Notes under the pieces: generated by a model
What the model was told of the DNA's origin: nothing
The model's database searches: none
Seen by the model: only the letters and a program-made list of their open reading frames with translations
In this document: one piece after another, positions 8,440-16,359 of the stretch
Position numbering within the stretch: the first letter of the stretch is position 1
How the letters are laid out: each line of letters starts with the position of its first letter
Program-made: the position numbers and the translations under genes
Assembly: GCA_947039485.1 (NCBI GenBank)
Contig: CAMQZC010000004.1
Span: 43,486 to 107,485 of the forward strand
Reading direction: 5' to 3'
Origin: an uncultured Verrucomicrobiales bacterium
GTDB lineage: Bacteria > Verrucomicrobiota > Verrucomicrobiia > Verrucomicrobiales > Akkermansiaceae
Length of the DNA: 64,000 nucleotides

Positions 8440-10005
8440 TTAGTCGCGGAGTTGTTTTTCAAAGCTGCGCAATTGGATTGCTTCAAAGATGTCGTTGTCT
8501 TGCATCTGATCTCGGCCTGCGAGGTCTGCGATGCTGCGTGCGACGCGCAGGATGCGATCAAATGCGCGTGCCGAGAGGCCAAATTGCTCGCAGGCGGCGA
8601 GGAGGAGGGATTTTTGCGATTCTGTGAGGGGGCAGTGCTCGCGCAGTTGCTTGCTGCTCAGTCGGGCGTTGCAGCTGCAGTTGCTGTTTTTGTAGCGTGC
8701 CTGCTGGCGTGCTCGGGCGGCGATGACGCGGGCGCGGATGGCGGCCGAGCTCTCGCCCTCTGGCTTGTCGAGGAGGGCGGCTGGGGCGACGGGGGGGACT
8801 TCGATGAGGATGTCAAAGCGGTCGAGCAGGGGGCCTGAGATTTTTTTGCGGTAGCGTAGGACGTCCGCAGGGCTGCAGCGGCAGCGGTGGGTGGGGTCGC
8901 CTAGATAGCCGCAGGGGCAGGGGTTCATGGCGGCGAGTAGCATGAAGCTGCAGGGGAACTCAAGGCTGCCCGAGGCTCGTGAGATGGTGATGCTGCCGCT
9001 CTCAAGGGGCTGGCGCAGGGTCTCAAGGGTGCGGCGGTGAAACTCGGGTAGCTCATCGAGGAAGAGGACTCCATGGTGAGCGAGGCTAATTTCCCCGGGG
9101 CTGATTTTGCTGCCCCCACCCATGAGCCCGATGTCGGAGATGGTGTGGTGGGGCGCGCGGAAGGGGCGGTACTCAAGCAGGCCGCTGCCTTGGGGCAGGG
9201 TGCCGCAGACGGAGTGGATTTTGCTGGCCTCTAGTTGTTCCTCCTGTGTCATGAGGGGTAGGATGCTAGGCAGGCGGCTCGATAGCATGCTCTTGCCGCT
9301 GCCGGGGCTACCGCACATGAGTAGATTGTGTCCACCTGCGGCGGCTATTTCAAGAGCGCGTCGTGCGTAGGGCTGCCCCTTGACCTCGTCAAAGTCGACG
9401 GGGAAGCTGGGGTCTGTGAGGCGTGCTGGGGGCTGGATAGACTCGAGTTTGTCGCGATGCAACAGGGTGTCCCATGCTTCCGTGAGTGTGCGCACGGGGT
9501 AGATGGCAATGCCTGTGACGAGGGCTGCCTCTGCGGCATTCGCCTCGGGGAGCATGAGGTACTTCTTGCCCCGCTCCTTGGCGGCGATGGCGAGGGGCAG
9601 GATGCCGCGCGTGGGGCGCAGGCCTCCGTCGAGCCCGAGCTCGCCGATGATGCACCAGTCCTCTAGCTCCGTGGGGCAGCTGCGACGCATCGCCTTGGGG
9701 ATGTCCTTGTGGTTTTGCTGGACGGCGATCTCGATACCCAGTGCGATGGCTAGGTCAAAGCCCGGACCCTGCTTTTTGAGGTCAGCAGGGGCGAGGTTGA
9801 CCGTGACAATCATGCTGTCTGGTCGCAGAAATTGGCTGTTGCTAATGGCGGCGAGTACGCGCTGGGTGCTCTCCTTGATGGCGGTGTCTGGCAGCCCGAC
9901 GATGCTGATGCGGCTGCTGTCCTGCACCTGATAGGCGTCAACTTCGACATGGACTTCGTAGCCTGTCACGCCATGGACGGATGCGGCACTGAGGCGCGTA
10001 ATCAT
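8440..10005 (-). CDS. comM: ComM/YifB-family Mg-chelatase-like AAA+ ATPase
   Basis: A 521-residue YifB/ComM protein. The N-terminal Lon-protease-S16-like (ChlI) domain covers about residues 20-140 and includes IVGLPDTAIKES and VNLAPADLKKQG. The Mg-chelatase AAA+ core follows, with Walker A GSPGSGKS at 232-239, Walker B LFLDELPEF, and the cysteine-rich NPCPCGYLGDPTHRCRC loop. By family knowledge ComM is a branch-migration helicase helping integrate single-stranded DNA during natural transformation. Its ATG overlaps the stop of the glycosyltransferase upstream by 4 bp (ATGA), so it is translated from a glycan operon, an unexpected context. Confidence 0.95.
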   Translation of the reverse strand: MITRLSAASVHGVTGYEVHVEVDAYQVQDSSRISIVGLPDTAIKESTQRVLAAISNSQFLRPDSMIVTVNLAPADLKKQGPGFDLAIALGIEIAVQQNHKDIPKAMRRSCPTELEDWCIIGELGLDGGLRPTRGILPLAIAAKERGKKYLMLPEANAAEAALVTGIAIYPVRTLTEAWDTLLHRDKLESIQPPARLTDPSFPVDFDEVKGQPYARRALEIAAAGGHNLLMCGSPGSGKSMLSSRLPSILPLMTQEEQLEASKIHSVCGTLPQGSGLLEYRPFRAPHHTISDIGLMGGGSKISPGEISLAHHGVLFLDELPEFHRRTLETLRQPLESGSITISRASGSLEFPCSFMLLAAMNPCPCGYLGDPTHRCRCSPADVLRYRKKISGPLLDRFDILIEVPPVAPAALLDKPEGESSAAIRARVIAARARQQARYKNSNCSCNARLSSKQLREHCPLTESQKSLLLAACEQFGLSARAFDRILRVARSIADLAGRDQMQDNDIFEAIQLRSFEKQLRD

Positions 10006-11642
10006 GGTTGTGGGCAGGAGGTTGGGACTCGGCCGCCAAAGCTGTCAAAATCGCTCTTGAGTAGGGTATCGCGCATGCGCAGGGAGAAGCTCTCTGGGGG
10101 GATGGCGTAGGCTTCTTTGCCGTAGATGACTTCTCGGGTGTCGAGATTGCGATAGACCTCGCGGTAGCCTCCTTGATTAAGGGCTTGGGCGAGCTCGTCG
10201 GAGATTTGTGGCTTGAATTGGCTGTAATCGCCATTGTAGTATTTGCCGCTGCCTACGTGACCACAGATGAAGTTAGCCTTTCCTTGGCTGATAGCCTCAA
10301 GGCGCAGGAGTTCTTTTTCCTGACTCTCCCCTACCTGCTTGCTCCAGTTGAGGGTGGCTGGTAGGCTGCGCGCCGTAATGCCATAGCCATGATCGTGTCC
10401 GAGGTTGATGATGCGGGGTTGCTCTTTTTGGCGGATGATGTATTCACTTGCAAAGAAGTTAGTCGAGCTTGTGTTGCGGAAGAAGAATGTTGACTTTGAG
10501 GTGCTATCGACCATGGTGATGCACAAGGCGGTGGCAACTGTGCAAATGAAGGCTGTTTTCCACCCATTGAGCTTGATGACGAGGTAGGGGCGCAGCAGCA
10601 TGATGATGGCAAAGATTCCAAAGGGCGAGATGATACTGGTGTAGTAGGTCCACTTTTGGATGCTGGGGAAGATGGAGATGGTATAGAGGAGTAGCAGGAT
10701 GAAGGGTGCGCTGCGGTAGAGGCGACTGCCTTTTTCCTTATATCCCCAAGCGATGGTCGCGATAGAGCAGATGAGGAGGATGCCGCTGCACTGTCGAGGC
10801 AGGGTGAGCAGCACTTTCCAAGCGGCTGTAAAGATGGGGCTGAGGGCGCTTGATTCTTTGGTGAGTATATTGGTCTCGCCCATGGTGGCGATGGTGCTAA
10901 AGATGTACTCGTTGAAGAAGTTTTGCGTGATGCCATGTGCTTGAAAGTAAATAATAAAGGGTGCGATGATCATGCCCGCCCCGAGGGCGGATGTGAGCGA
11001 GACGCGCAGGATGCTGCTCAGGATGCCTTGGTTCTTGAACTGCGAGTAGGCGAGTGCGGCTAAGGGAATGGCGGCATTGAGTGCGAGGTTGAACTTGCAG
11101 AGAAAGCAGGCCCCGATACCTGCCCCGAGGATGAGGCTGTGCCAGAGCGCTTGTTTAGGTGTTGTGTCTCCTCTTAGGCTATGGAGTAGCACATAGAGAG
11201 AGAAAATGAGCGTTGAGAGACAAAACTCCTCGGGTCTCGTGATCGCGTAGTAAGCTGGGGAGAAGAGGAATAAGCTCCAGAGTGTTGTGGCGATGAGTCT
11301 CCAGCGGCGCTCCTGGATAAAGAGGCCTGTGATAAGGTAGATGCCCAAATAGGAGGCGCAGATGATGGGTATTTCAAGCAGCCATACTCCCATGTGACTC
11401 TCTGGTGAGATGAGGTAGGCTAGCGCGTAGACTAACAAGAAGAAGGGCCCCTTGGAGTCGGTGAAGTCGGTATAGGGCAGCAGACCCTCAGCCCAAGCGC
11501 GGCCTGCCATGTAGAACCAGTTGAGGTCTCCGTCTCGTGAGATTGCAAAGAGGGGGGATGTGGGGCTGGCAAAGAGGAGGATGATGGCGGAGAGCAGGAG
11601 GAAGTAGAGGATAATGCTCAGCCTTGGTAAGGTGGATTTCAT
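10002..11642 (-). CDS. Polytopic membrane glycosyltransferase, GT39/ArnT-like
   Basis: A 546-residue membrane protein with roughly ten to twelve hydrophobic segments between residues 8 and about 400 and a soluble C-terminal tail of about 140 residues. The first extracytoplasmic loop carries RDGDLNW and, further on, YTDFTDSKGPFFLL, the acidic and DSKGP patterns typical of PMT_2/ArnT-like enzymes that transfer a sugar from a polyprenyl-phosphate carrier on the outer side of the inner membrane. It lies 11 bp downstream of a UDP-glucuronate decarboxylase gene and overlaps comM by 4 bp, so UXS, this gene and comM form an operon. The sugar is unknown; an activated pentose or rhamnose is possible by context only. 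Confidence 0.8.
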   Translation of the reverse strand: MKSTLPRLSIILYFLLLSAIILLFASPTSPLFAISRDGDLNWFYMAGRAWAEGLLPYTDFTDSKGPFFLLVYALAYLISPESHMGVWLLEIPIICASYLGIYLITGLFIQERRWRLIATTLWSLFLFSPAYYAITRPEEFCLSTLIFSLYVLLHSLRGDTTPKQALWHSLILGAGIGACFLCKFNLALNAAIPLAALAYSQFKNQGILSSILRVSLTSALGAGMIIAPFIIYFQAHGITQNFFNEYIFSTIATMGETNILTKESSALSPIFTAAWKVLLTLPRQCSGILLICSIATIAWGYKEKGSRLYRSAPFILLLLYTISIFPSIQKWTYYTSIISPFGIFAIIMLLRPYLVIKLNGWKTAFICTVATALCITMVDSTSKSTFFFRNTSSTNFFASEYIIRQKEQPRIINLGHDHGYGITARSLPATLNWSKQVGESQEKELLRLEAISQGKANFICGHVGSGKYYNGDYSQFKPQISDELAQALNQGGYREVYRNLDTREVIYGKEAYAIPPESFSLRMRDTLLKSDFDSFGGRVPTSCPQP

Positions 11643-11653
11643 CGTGAGATGGC

Positions 11654-12607
11654 TTATTGGTTGATTGCTTTGCGGAAGTAGGCGATGGCGGAATCCAGTC
11701 CTTCATTGAGGGCGATTTTGGGCTTCCAGTCGAGGTTTTCCTTCGCGAGGCTGATGTCGGGCTTGCGCAGGGTAGGGTCATCTTGGGGCAGGGGGCGGTA
11801 GACGAGCTTGCTGCCAGTACCGGGGATTTTCTCAAGTACCTTCTCGGCGAGTTGTAGGATAGTGAACTCCCCGGGGTTGCCCATGTTGACCGGTCCGCTA
11901 AAGTTAGAGGGAGAGCCCATCATGCGAATCATGCCCTCGATGAGGTCATCAATGAATTGGAAGGAACGCGTCTGCTCTCCATTACCATAGATGGTGATGT
12001 CCTCGCCGCGCAGGGCTTGGCAGATGAAGTTGGAGACAACGCGTCCATCATCGGGGCGCATGAGGGGGCCGTAGGTGTTAAAGATGCGGATGACCTTGAT
12101 GTCCACGCCCTCGTGACGTTGGTAGTCAAACATGAGGCTCTCCGCGCAGCGCTTGCCCTCGTCATAGCAAGAGCGGATGCCGATGGGGTTCACGTTGCCG
12201 CGGTAGCTCTCGCACTGTGGATGTTCCTTGGGGTCGCCATAGACCTCAGAGGTGGAGCTCAGTAGGATGCGTGCGTCGTGTGCCTGTGCGAGCTCTAGCA
12301 TATTGATGCTGCCCAAGACACAGGTCTTGGTGGTGAAGATGGAGCGGCGACCTTGGTAGAAGGGGGGGGAGGCTGGGCAGGCGAGGTTATAAATCTCATC
12401 AAACTTGCAGTCTGTGGGCATGTAGGGCTCAATGATATCGTGCTCGACAAAGCGGAAGTTAGGCTGATTGATGAGCTGCTCGATATTGCGGAGACTTCCT
12501 GTGTAGTTGTTGTCGAGGCAGGTGATATGGTACCCATCTGCGTGGAGTCGTTTGCAGAGATTGGCGCCGACAAAGCCTGTGCCGCCTGTGATGAGGATTT
12601 GTTTCAT
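11654..12607 (-). CDS. UDP-glucuronate decarboxylase (UDP-xylose synthase), SDR family
   Basis: A 317-residue extended SDR. The NAD motif GGTGFVG is at residues 8-14. The UXS-type motif NLACPASPP (residues 74-82), the STSEVYGDP segment and the catalytic YxxxK (Y148, K152 in CYDEGKR) with an Arg-rich substrate site match UDP-glucuronate decarboxylases, which oxidise and decarboxylate UDP-glucuronate to UDP-xylose. The neighbouring loop reads FYQGRRSIFTTKT, somewhat different from the usual HYQxDPIxTxKT, so the exact substrate is less certain than the fold. First gene of an operon with the GT39-like protein and comM; a promoter lies at 12630-12658. Confidence 0.88.
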   Translation of the reverse strand: MKQILITGGTGFVGANLCKRLHADGYHITCLDNNYTGSLRNIEQLINQPNFRFVEHDIIEPYMPTDCKFDEIYNLACPASPPFYQGRRSIFTTKTCVLGSINMLELAQAHDARILLSSTSEVYGDPKEHPQCESYRGNVNPIGIRSCYDEGKRCAESLMFDYQRHEGVDIKVIRIFNTYGPLMRPDDGRVVSNFICQALRGEDITIYGNGEQTRSFQFIDDLIEGMIRMMGSPSNFSGPVNMGNPGEFTILQLAEKVLEKIPGTGSKLVYRPLPQDDPTLRKPDISLAKENLDWKPKIALNEGLDSAIAYFRKAINQ

Positions 12608-12629
12608 TGTAATAGAGCTGATATACTTA

Positions 12630-12658
12630 TAGTCTACACAAGCGCGGGCTCCCTGACA
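12630..12658 (-). promoter_or_regulatory. Sigma-70-type promoter for the UXS operon
   Basis: Minus-strand -35 TTGTCA (12653-12658), 17-bp spacer, -10 TAGACT (12630-12635), 22 nt before the start codon. Confidence 0.6.
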
Positions 12659-12673
12659 AGTTAAATCTTGCGC

Positions 12674-12702
12674 TTGCTCCTAGGGCTACCCTGTGGTAGA
12701 AT
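12674..12702 (+). promoter_or_regulatory. Sigma-70-type promoter for mrp
   Basis: -35 TTGCTC (12674-12679), 17-bp spacer, -10 TAGAAT (12697-12702), 33 nt before the mrp start. It is back to back with the UXS promoter. Confidence 0.6.
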
Positions 12703-12735
12703 CTCGCCCAAGACAAGCCCTAGCCTGCCAATATT

Positions 12736-13806
12736 ATGCCTGAATACAACTTAAGCCCCGAACTCATCCGAGCCGCTCTTACGACGGTGAAATACCCCGG
12801 ATTTAGCCGCGATATCGTCTCCTTTGGACTCATTAAGAATATTGCCATCTCTGAGGCGGGTGGCGTTACTGTGGATCTCATCATTGAGAGCAAGAACTCC
12901 GATGTACCTCGCTACATTTACGAGGGCGTGATGGGTGTGGTCAAGGAGCTGCAGGGTGTCACGAGTATTGATGTGAACATCGATCACCACGCGCCTGAGG
13001 CCAAAAAGGGATCCAACGATGATCCTGCTGCGTGGAAATCCAGCATTGCAGGTGTGAAGAATGTTATTGCCGTTGCCAGTGGCAAGGGTGGTGTGGGCAA
13101 GAGCACCGTCTCTGCAAACCTTGCCGTGGCGCTTTCTAAGCTTGGCTATCGCGTTGGCTTGCTTGACTTGGATATTTATGGCCCATCCATGTCACTGATG
13201 TTTCACACAAAGGAACGTCCCGGTTGCAACGATAAAGAGGAGTTTATCCCTGTTGAGTCCCACGGTGTGAAGCTGCTCTCTATGGGTCTGCTCATCGAGG
13301 AAGATTCTCCTGTGGCTGTCCGCGGTCCTTTGGCAACACGCTACGTCCAGCAGTTCTTGCGCAATACGGATTGGGGCGGCTTAGACTTCCTTTTGCTCGA
13401 CCTGCCTCCCGGTACAGGTGATATTCAGCTGACGGTTGTGCAGACTGTGGATATCACAGGTGCTCTCATCGTCACGACTCCTCAGGAGGTGGCTCTCATT
13501 GATGCTCGCAAGGCTGTGGGTCTCTTCCAGCGCGTGGAGACTCCAATCCTCGGTATTGTTGAGAATATGAGCCACTTTGTCTGCCCCAGCGATGGGCAGG
13601 TCTACCACATCTTTGGTCAGGGCGGCGGCGAGCGAGAAGCTGAGGCTCTCGGCGTGCCTCTCCTTGGCAAGATTCCTCTCGATATCGACACGCGTAGCGG
13701 TGGCGACACGGGTAGCCCAGTCGCGCTCAAGGACACGGCAGATAGCATGGTCTCAGCGGCATTCCAAGCGCTGGCTCGTGAGCTCGCTGAGACGCTCAAG
13801 GCCTAA
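12736..13806 (+). CDS. mrp: Mrp/ApbC-family Fe-S cluster carrier ATPase
   Basis: A 356-residue P-loop ATPase of the Mrp/NBP35 family, a scaffold or carrier for iron-sulfur clusters in the cytoplasm. An N-terminal MIP18/DUF59 domain covers about residues 5-85. The deviant Walker A motif SGKGGVGKST is at 115-124, and DLPPGTGD is the Walker B-like switch. The C-terminal CxxC that usually binds the bridging cluster is reduced: C283 is present in VCPSDG, but the second cysteine position is Asp286. Some Mrp branches lack the motif, so this may be lineage-specific. Single-gene unit with its own promoter and a strong terminator. Confidence 0.94.
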   Translation: MPEYNLSPELIRAALTTVKYPGFSRDIVSFGLIKNIAISEAGGVTVDLIIESKNSDVPRYIYEGVMGVVKELQGVTSIDVNIDHHAPEAKKGSNDDPAAWKSSIAGVKNVIAVASGKGGVGKSTVSANLAVALSKLGYRVGLLDLDIYGPSMSLMFHTKERPGCNDKEEFIPVESHGVKLLSMGLLIEEDSPVAVRGPLATRYVQQFLRNTDWGGLDFLLLDLPPGTGDIQLTVVQTVDITGALIVTTPQEVALIDARKAVGLFQRVETPILGIVENMSHFVCPSDGQVYHIFGQGGGEREAEALGVPLLGKIPLDIDTRSGGDTGSPVALKDTADSMVSAAFQALARELAETLKA

Positions 13807-13825
13807 GGCTCGTCAATTATATTTA

Positions 13826-13867
13826 CATCAAAAAGCCAGTGACCGCAAGGTCACTGGCTTTTTGATG
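13826..13867. terminator. Bidirectional terminator between mrp and the GT2 gene
   Basis: Perfect 19-bp inverted repeat (13826-13844 and 13849-13867) with a GCAA tetraloop; A5 and T5 runs on the arms allow termination in both directions, serving mrp and the converging glycosyltransferase. Confidence 0.95.
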
Positions 13868-13873
13868 TCCTCA

Positions 13874-14815
13874 TCAATGGGTGCTCTGCTGCACGATGAA
13901 GGGCGGTCTCTGCTTGGTCTCTTTAAAGATGCGGCCTAGATAGAGCCCGATGACTCCCATGAAGACGAAGTTGAAGCTGCCAAAGAAGCAGGTGAGGAGA
14001 AAGATCGAAGTCCATCCGGGTATAATGTTCCCGAGATACCATTGGGTAATGCTGTAGATGGTTGCGGCAATGCTTCCTAGCAGACCGATAAATCCTATCC
14101 AGAGGATTATGTGGAGGGGGGCTTCTGAGAAGTTGATGATGCCATCCCATGCAAACTTGATCATCTTGAAGAGTGGGTATTTACTCTCTCCTGCCATACG
14201 TGTCTTGCGTGCGTAGAAGACGCTGCATGAGGGGAATCCCAGCAGGGGGATAACACCACGCAAGAAGAGGTTGACCTCCTTAAACTGCTTGAGTGCCTCC
14301 ACTGAGCGCTTGCTCATGAGGCGGAAGTCAGCGTGATTGGGGATGGTTTGGCAGCCTAGCTTGCTGCGCATCCCGTAAAAGAGTGCTGCGGAGCTGCGTT
14401 TGAAGAATGTGTCGCATCCACGGTCACTTCTCACGCCATAGACGATGTCGTAGCCATCAGCGTAGGCGCGTAGCATGTCGCGTATCTTGCTCTCATCATC
14501 TTGAAGGTCAGCGTCGATGCTCACGTAGACATCCGCCTCACTGTTAAAAAGACCTGCGAGCAGAGCCCTTTGATGCCCAAAATTACGTGAGAGGTTGATG
14601 CCTCGCACGTACTTGCTCTTGCGACTGTGCTGCTCAATGAGAGGCCATGTGCGATCTTGACTGCCATCGTTGACTAAGCAGATGTAGCTCTCGGGGGAAG
14701 CCTCATTGGCGATGATTGCCTCATTGAGTAGACTGATGAGAATCTGTATTGTAGATGGGAGAACCTCTTCCTCGTAATAACAGGGGACAATAATAGATAA
14801 GATAGGAGTAGTCAT
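13874..14815 (-). CDS. GT2 polyprenyl-phosphate glycosyltransferase (GtrB/DPM1-like)
   Basis: A 313-residue family 2 glycosyltransferase. The catalytic domain (about residues 1-215) has LSIIVPCYYEEEVLP, VNDGSQDRT, NLSRNFGHQ and the metal-binding SIDADLQDD. Two C-terminal transmembrane helices (about 228-250 and 262-290) complete the GtrB/ArnC topology. By family it transfers a sugar from a nucleotide donor to undecaprenyl phosphate, giving the substrate for GT39/GtrC-type enzymes. The start at 14815 (MTTPILS) is supported by a promoter just upstream and by a decayed second copy of the same 5' end at 15033. The frame could extend to 14863, but that would place the start inside the promoter. 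Confidence 0.92.
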   Translation of the reverse strand: MTTPILSIIVPCYYEEEVLPSTIQILISLLNEAIIANEASPESYICLVNDGSQDRTWPLIEQHSRKSKYVRGINLSRNFGHQRALLAGLFNSEADVYVSIDADLQDDESKIRDMLRAYADGYDIVYGVRSDRGCDTFFKRSSAALFYGMRSKLGCQTIPNHADFRLMSKRSVEALKQFKEVNLFLRGVIPLLGFPSCSVFYARKTRMAGESKYPLFKMIKFAWDGIINFSEAPLHIILWIGFIGLLGSIAATIYSITQWYLGNIIPGWTSIFLLTCFFGSFNFVFMGVIGLYLGRIFKETKQRPPFIVQQSTH

Positions 14816-14834
14816 AGGCGTTAGGATGTATAGA

Positions 14835-14863
14835 AGTATAGCGCGGGGCTCTATAGAAGGCAA
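14835..14863 (-). promoter_or_regulatory. Promoter of the GT2 glycosyltransferase gene
   Basis: Minus-strand -35 TTGCCT (14858-14863), 17-bp spacer, -10 TATACT (14835-14840), 19 nt before the ATG at 14815. In the duplicated copy near 15049-15090 both boxes are degraded (the -10 reads TATACG). Confidence 0.7.
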
Positions 14864-14935
14864 GCGAAGACTATATTCTTGGCGATGTCTATCTTTTGCC
14901 TCAAGTTCAACTTTGTGTTAGCATTGGTTCCCGAT

Positions 14936-14971
14936 ATGCTCAATCTCATGCTTCACGCCCTCACGGAGTAG
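14936..14971 (+). pseudogene. Remnant of the AEC transporter 5' end
   Basis: Eleven codons (MLNLMLHALTE then TAG) that align with the first codons of the intact AEC gene at 15160 (MLHLMLQALLA). The copy sits in unit 1 of the tandem duplication and keeps an upstream -35 TTGCCT and -10 TAGCAT. Confidence 0.75.
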
Positions 14972-15033
14972 GCTGCTGGGGAGCTGTCTGGCGAGTAGTA
15001 GGGGGCAATCATGGATAAGATAGGGCTGCTCAT
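14968..15033 (-). pseudogene. Remnant of the GT2 glycosyltransferase 5' end
   Basis: Reading down from an ATG at 15033 the minus strand encodes MSSPILSMIAPYYSPDSSP, which aligns with the intact GT2 start MTTPILSIIVPCYYEEEVLPS, then loses similarity. It lies in unit 2 of the tandem duplication. Confidence 0.75.
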
Positions 15034-15119
15034 GCTGATATGCGCATCTAGGTATTGGCGTATAGCGCGGCTCTCTATAGAAGACACGCTAAGACTGTAT
15101 TCTTGCCGATGTCAATCTC

Positions 15120-15148
15120 TTGCCTCAAGTCCAACTTTGTGTTAGCAT
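15120..15148 (+). promoter_or_regulatory. Promoter of the AEC transporter gene
   Basis: -35 TTGCCT (15120-15125), 17-bp spacer, -10 TAGCAT (15143-15148). The hexamers and spacing are conserved in the upstream repeat copy. Only 11 nt separate the -10 from the ATG at 15160, so the transcript would be nearly leaderless. Confidence 0.6.
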
Positions 15149-15159
15149 GGGTCGCAGAT

Positions 15160-16146
15160 ATGCTCCATCTCATGCTTCAAGCCCTCTTGGCATCCCTGCC
15201 TGTGCACTTTCTCTTTCTGCTGGGTTACTACTTGCGTCGCAAGGGAACTATTGATCAGTCAGATGCGCGCGTGATGACGCATCTTGCCATGGATGTTGGC
15301 TATCCCTGTCTCGTCTTTTATAATATTGTGAAGAATATTGGAGGGCAGGGCGATGGTCGACTCTCCTCCCCTGACTTTGTATTCTCGGCCATGGGCTGCG
15401 GTTTTTTAGAGATGGTTATAGGCGTGGGTGTGGCCTACGCTGTGGCAAAGCTGATCCACCTCAAGGTGGGCAGTGGCCTGCGAACCTTTGTTGTGAGTAC
15501 GGGCTTACAAAATTATGTCTTCTTTGCGATTCCCGTCTTGCAGATACTCAGCCTAGGAGCCGATGACCCCTCGCTCGGGGTGCTCTTTGTTCATAATGTG
15601 GGCTGCGAGCTCTTTGTCTGGACTCTGGCTATCTTCTTGCTGAGTGGTAGGCGTGAGGATTTGAAATTTCGCGCGATGATACGCGGTCCTTTGATTGCCG
15701 TGGTCGCCTCCTTGTCCGTTGTCTGGTTGGGCTGGGCGCCTCACATTGCGCATCCCACACTGATGCGCAGCTTGGAGTTAATCGGGGGTCTGGCAACTCC
15801 TCTGCCGCTCATTCTCTGCGGCTGCTCCATCTATGACATGACTCGTAACCAGAGCTGGGACTATCGCGTGATGAGTGCGGGGTTGATGACGCGCCTGCTC
15901 ATCCTACCCGTGATGATTCTACTGCTGGCATGGGCTCTGCCTATCGACCCTCTCATCAAGCGTATCATGGTCATCCAAGGCTCCATCCCCAGCGCGGTTG
16001 TTACTGTCATGCTGGCACGCCGCTTTGGGGGCATTCCTGAGCTGGGTACTCAGATTGTGATTTCGACCACAGTTTGCTGCATCATCACCTTCCCTCTTTG
16101 GTTGGTGCTGGGGCATCTGCTGATTACACCCATGCTCTCCCTTTGA
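15160..16146 (+). CDS. AEC (auxin efflux carrier) family transporter
   Basis: A 328-residue polytopic inner-membrane protein with about ten hydrophobic segments. Family-typical stretches are LGYYLRRKGTID near the N-terminus, the unwound-helix region TGLQNYVFFAIPVL, FVHNVGCELFVWTLAI, and the conserved second half with GGLATPLPLILCGCSIYD. AEC permeases export organic acids, amino acids or related anions; the substrate here is unknown. The frame is open from 15055, but the start at 15160 fits the family, the promoter and the duplicated remnant at 14936. It diverges from the GT2 gene. A weak AT-rich hairpin follows at 16161-16177. Confidence 0.88.
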   Translation: MLHLMLQALLASLPVHFLFLLGYYLRRKGTIDQSDARVMTHLAMDVGYPCLVFYNIVKNIGGQGDGRLSSPDFVFSAMGCGFLEMVIGVGVAYAVAKLIHLKVGSGLRTFVVSTGLQNYVFFAIPVLQILSLGADDPSLGVLFVHNVGCELFVWTLAIFLLSGRREDLKFRAMIRGPLIAVVASLSVVWLGWAPHIAHPTLMRSLELIGGLATPLPLILCGCSIYDMTRNQSWDYRVMSAGLMTRLLILPVMILLLAWALPIDPLIKRIMVIQGSIPSAVVTVMLARRFGGIPELGTQIVISTTVCCIITFPLWLVLGHLLITPMLSL

Positions 16147-16312
16147 GCGTGCGCGTTCGCAAATAGCGTCACTATTTTTGTGGGTTGTAGCGCTTCTTTC
16201 TTGATTGGTGGGGGAAAGAGGAGGTGTTTACAGTCAACCTTGCCCCTATATCCTCTTATGCTGAGATGGTCAGGTAATAAGGGCTAAGGTCTTGCGCTGT
16301 GACCTTTTATGC

Positions 16313-16341
16313 TTGCTATCGGAGGTCTCATTTGCTAGGAT
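16313..16341 (+). promoter_or_regulatory. Promoter of the ABC transporter operon
   Basis: -35 TTGCTA (16313-16318), 17-bp spacer, -10 TAGGAT (16336-16341), 18 nt before the ATG at 16360. Confidence 0.55.
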
Positions 16342-16359
16342 GCCTAAGTTAATACGCTT

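Larger units (their letters stand above)
14759..15184. repeat. Imperfect tandem duplication of a divergent promoter region
   Basis: Two direct copies of about 210 bp, approximately 14759-14968 and 14972-15184. Each copy contains the 5' end of the GT2 gene (minus strand), the divergent promoters and the 5' end of the AEC gene (plus strand). Shared blocks include GATAAGATAG, TATAGCGCGG, CTCTATAGAAG, CAACTTTGTGTTAGCAT and ATCTCATGCTTCA. The inner gene ends are decayed, while the outer copies serve the intact genes. This stretch is also the 344-bp gap between the two intact genes. Confidence 0.85.

Noticed and set aside
12608..12735. Possible tRNA in the UXS-mrp spacer and in other gaps
   Set aside because: No T-loop, acceptor pairing or CCA pattern is present in any gap I read; the spacers are explained by promoters.
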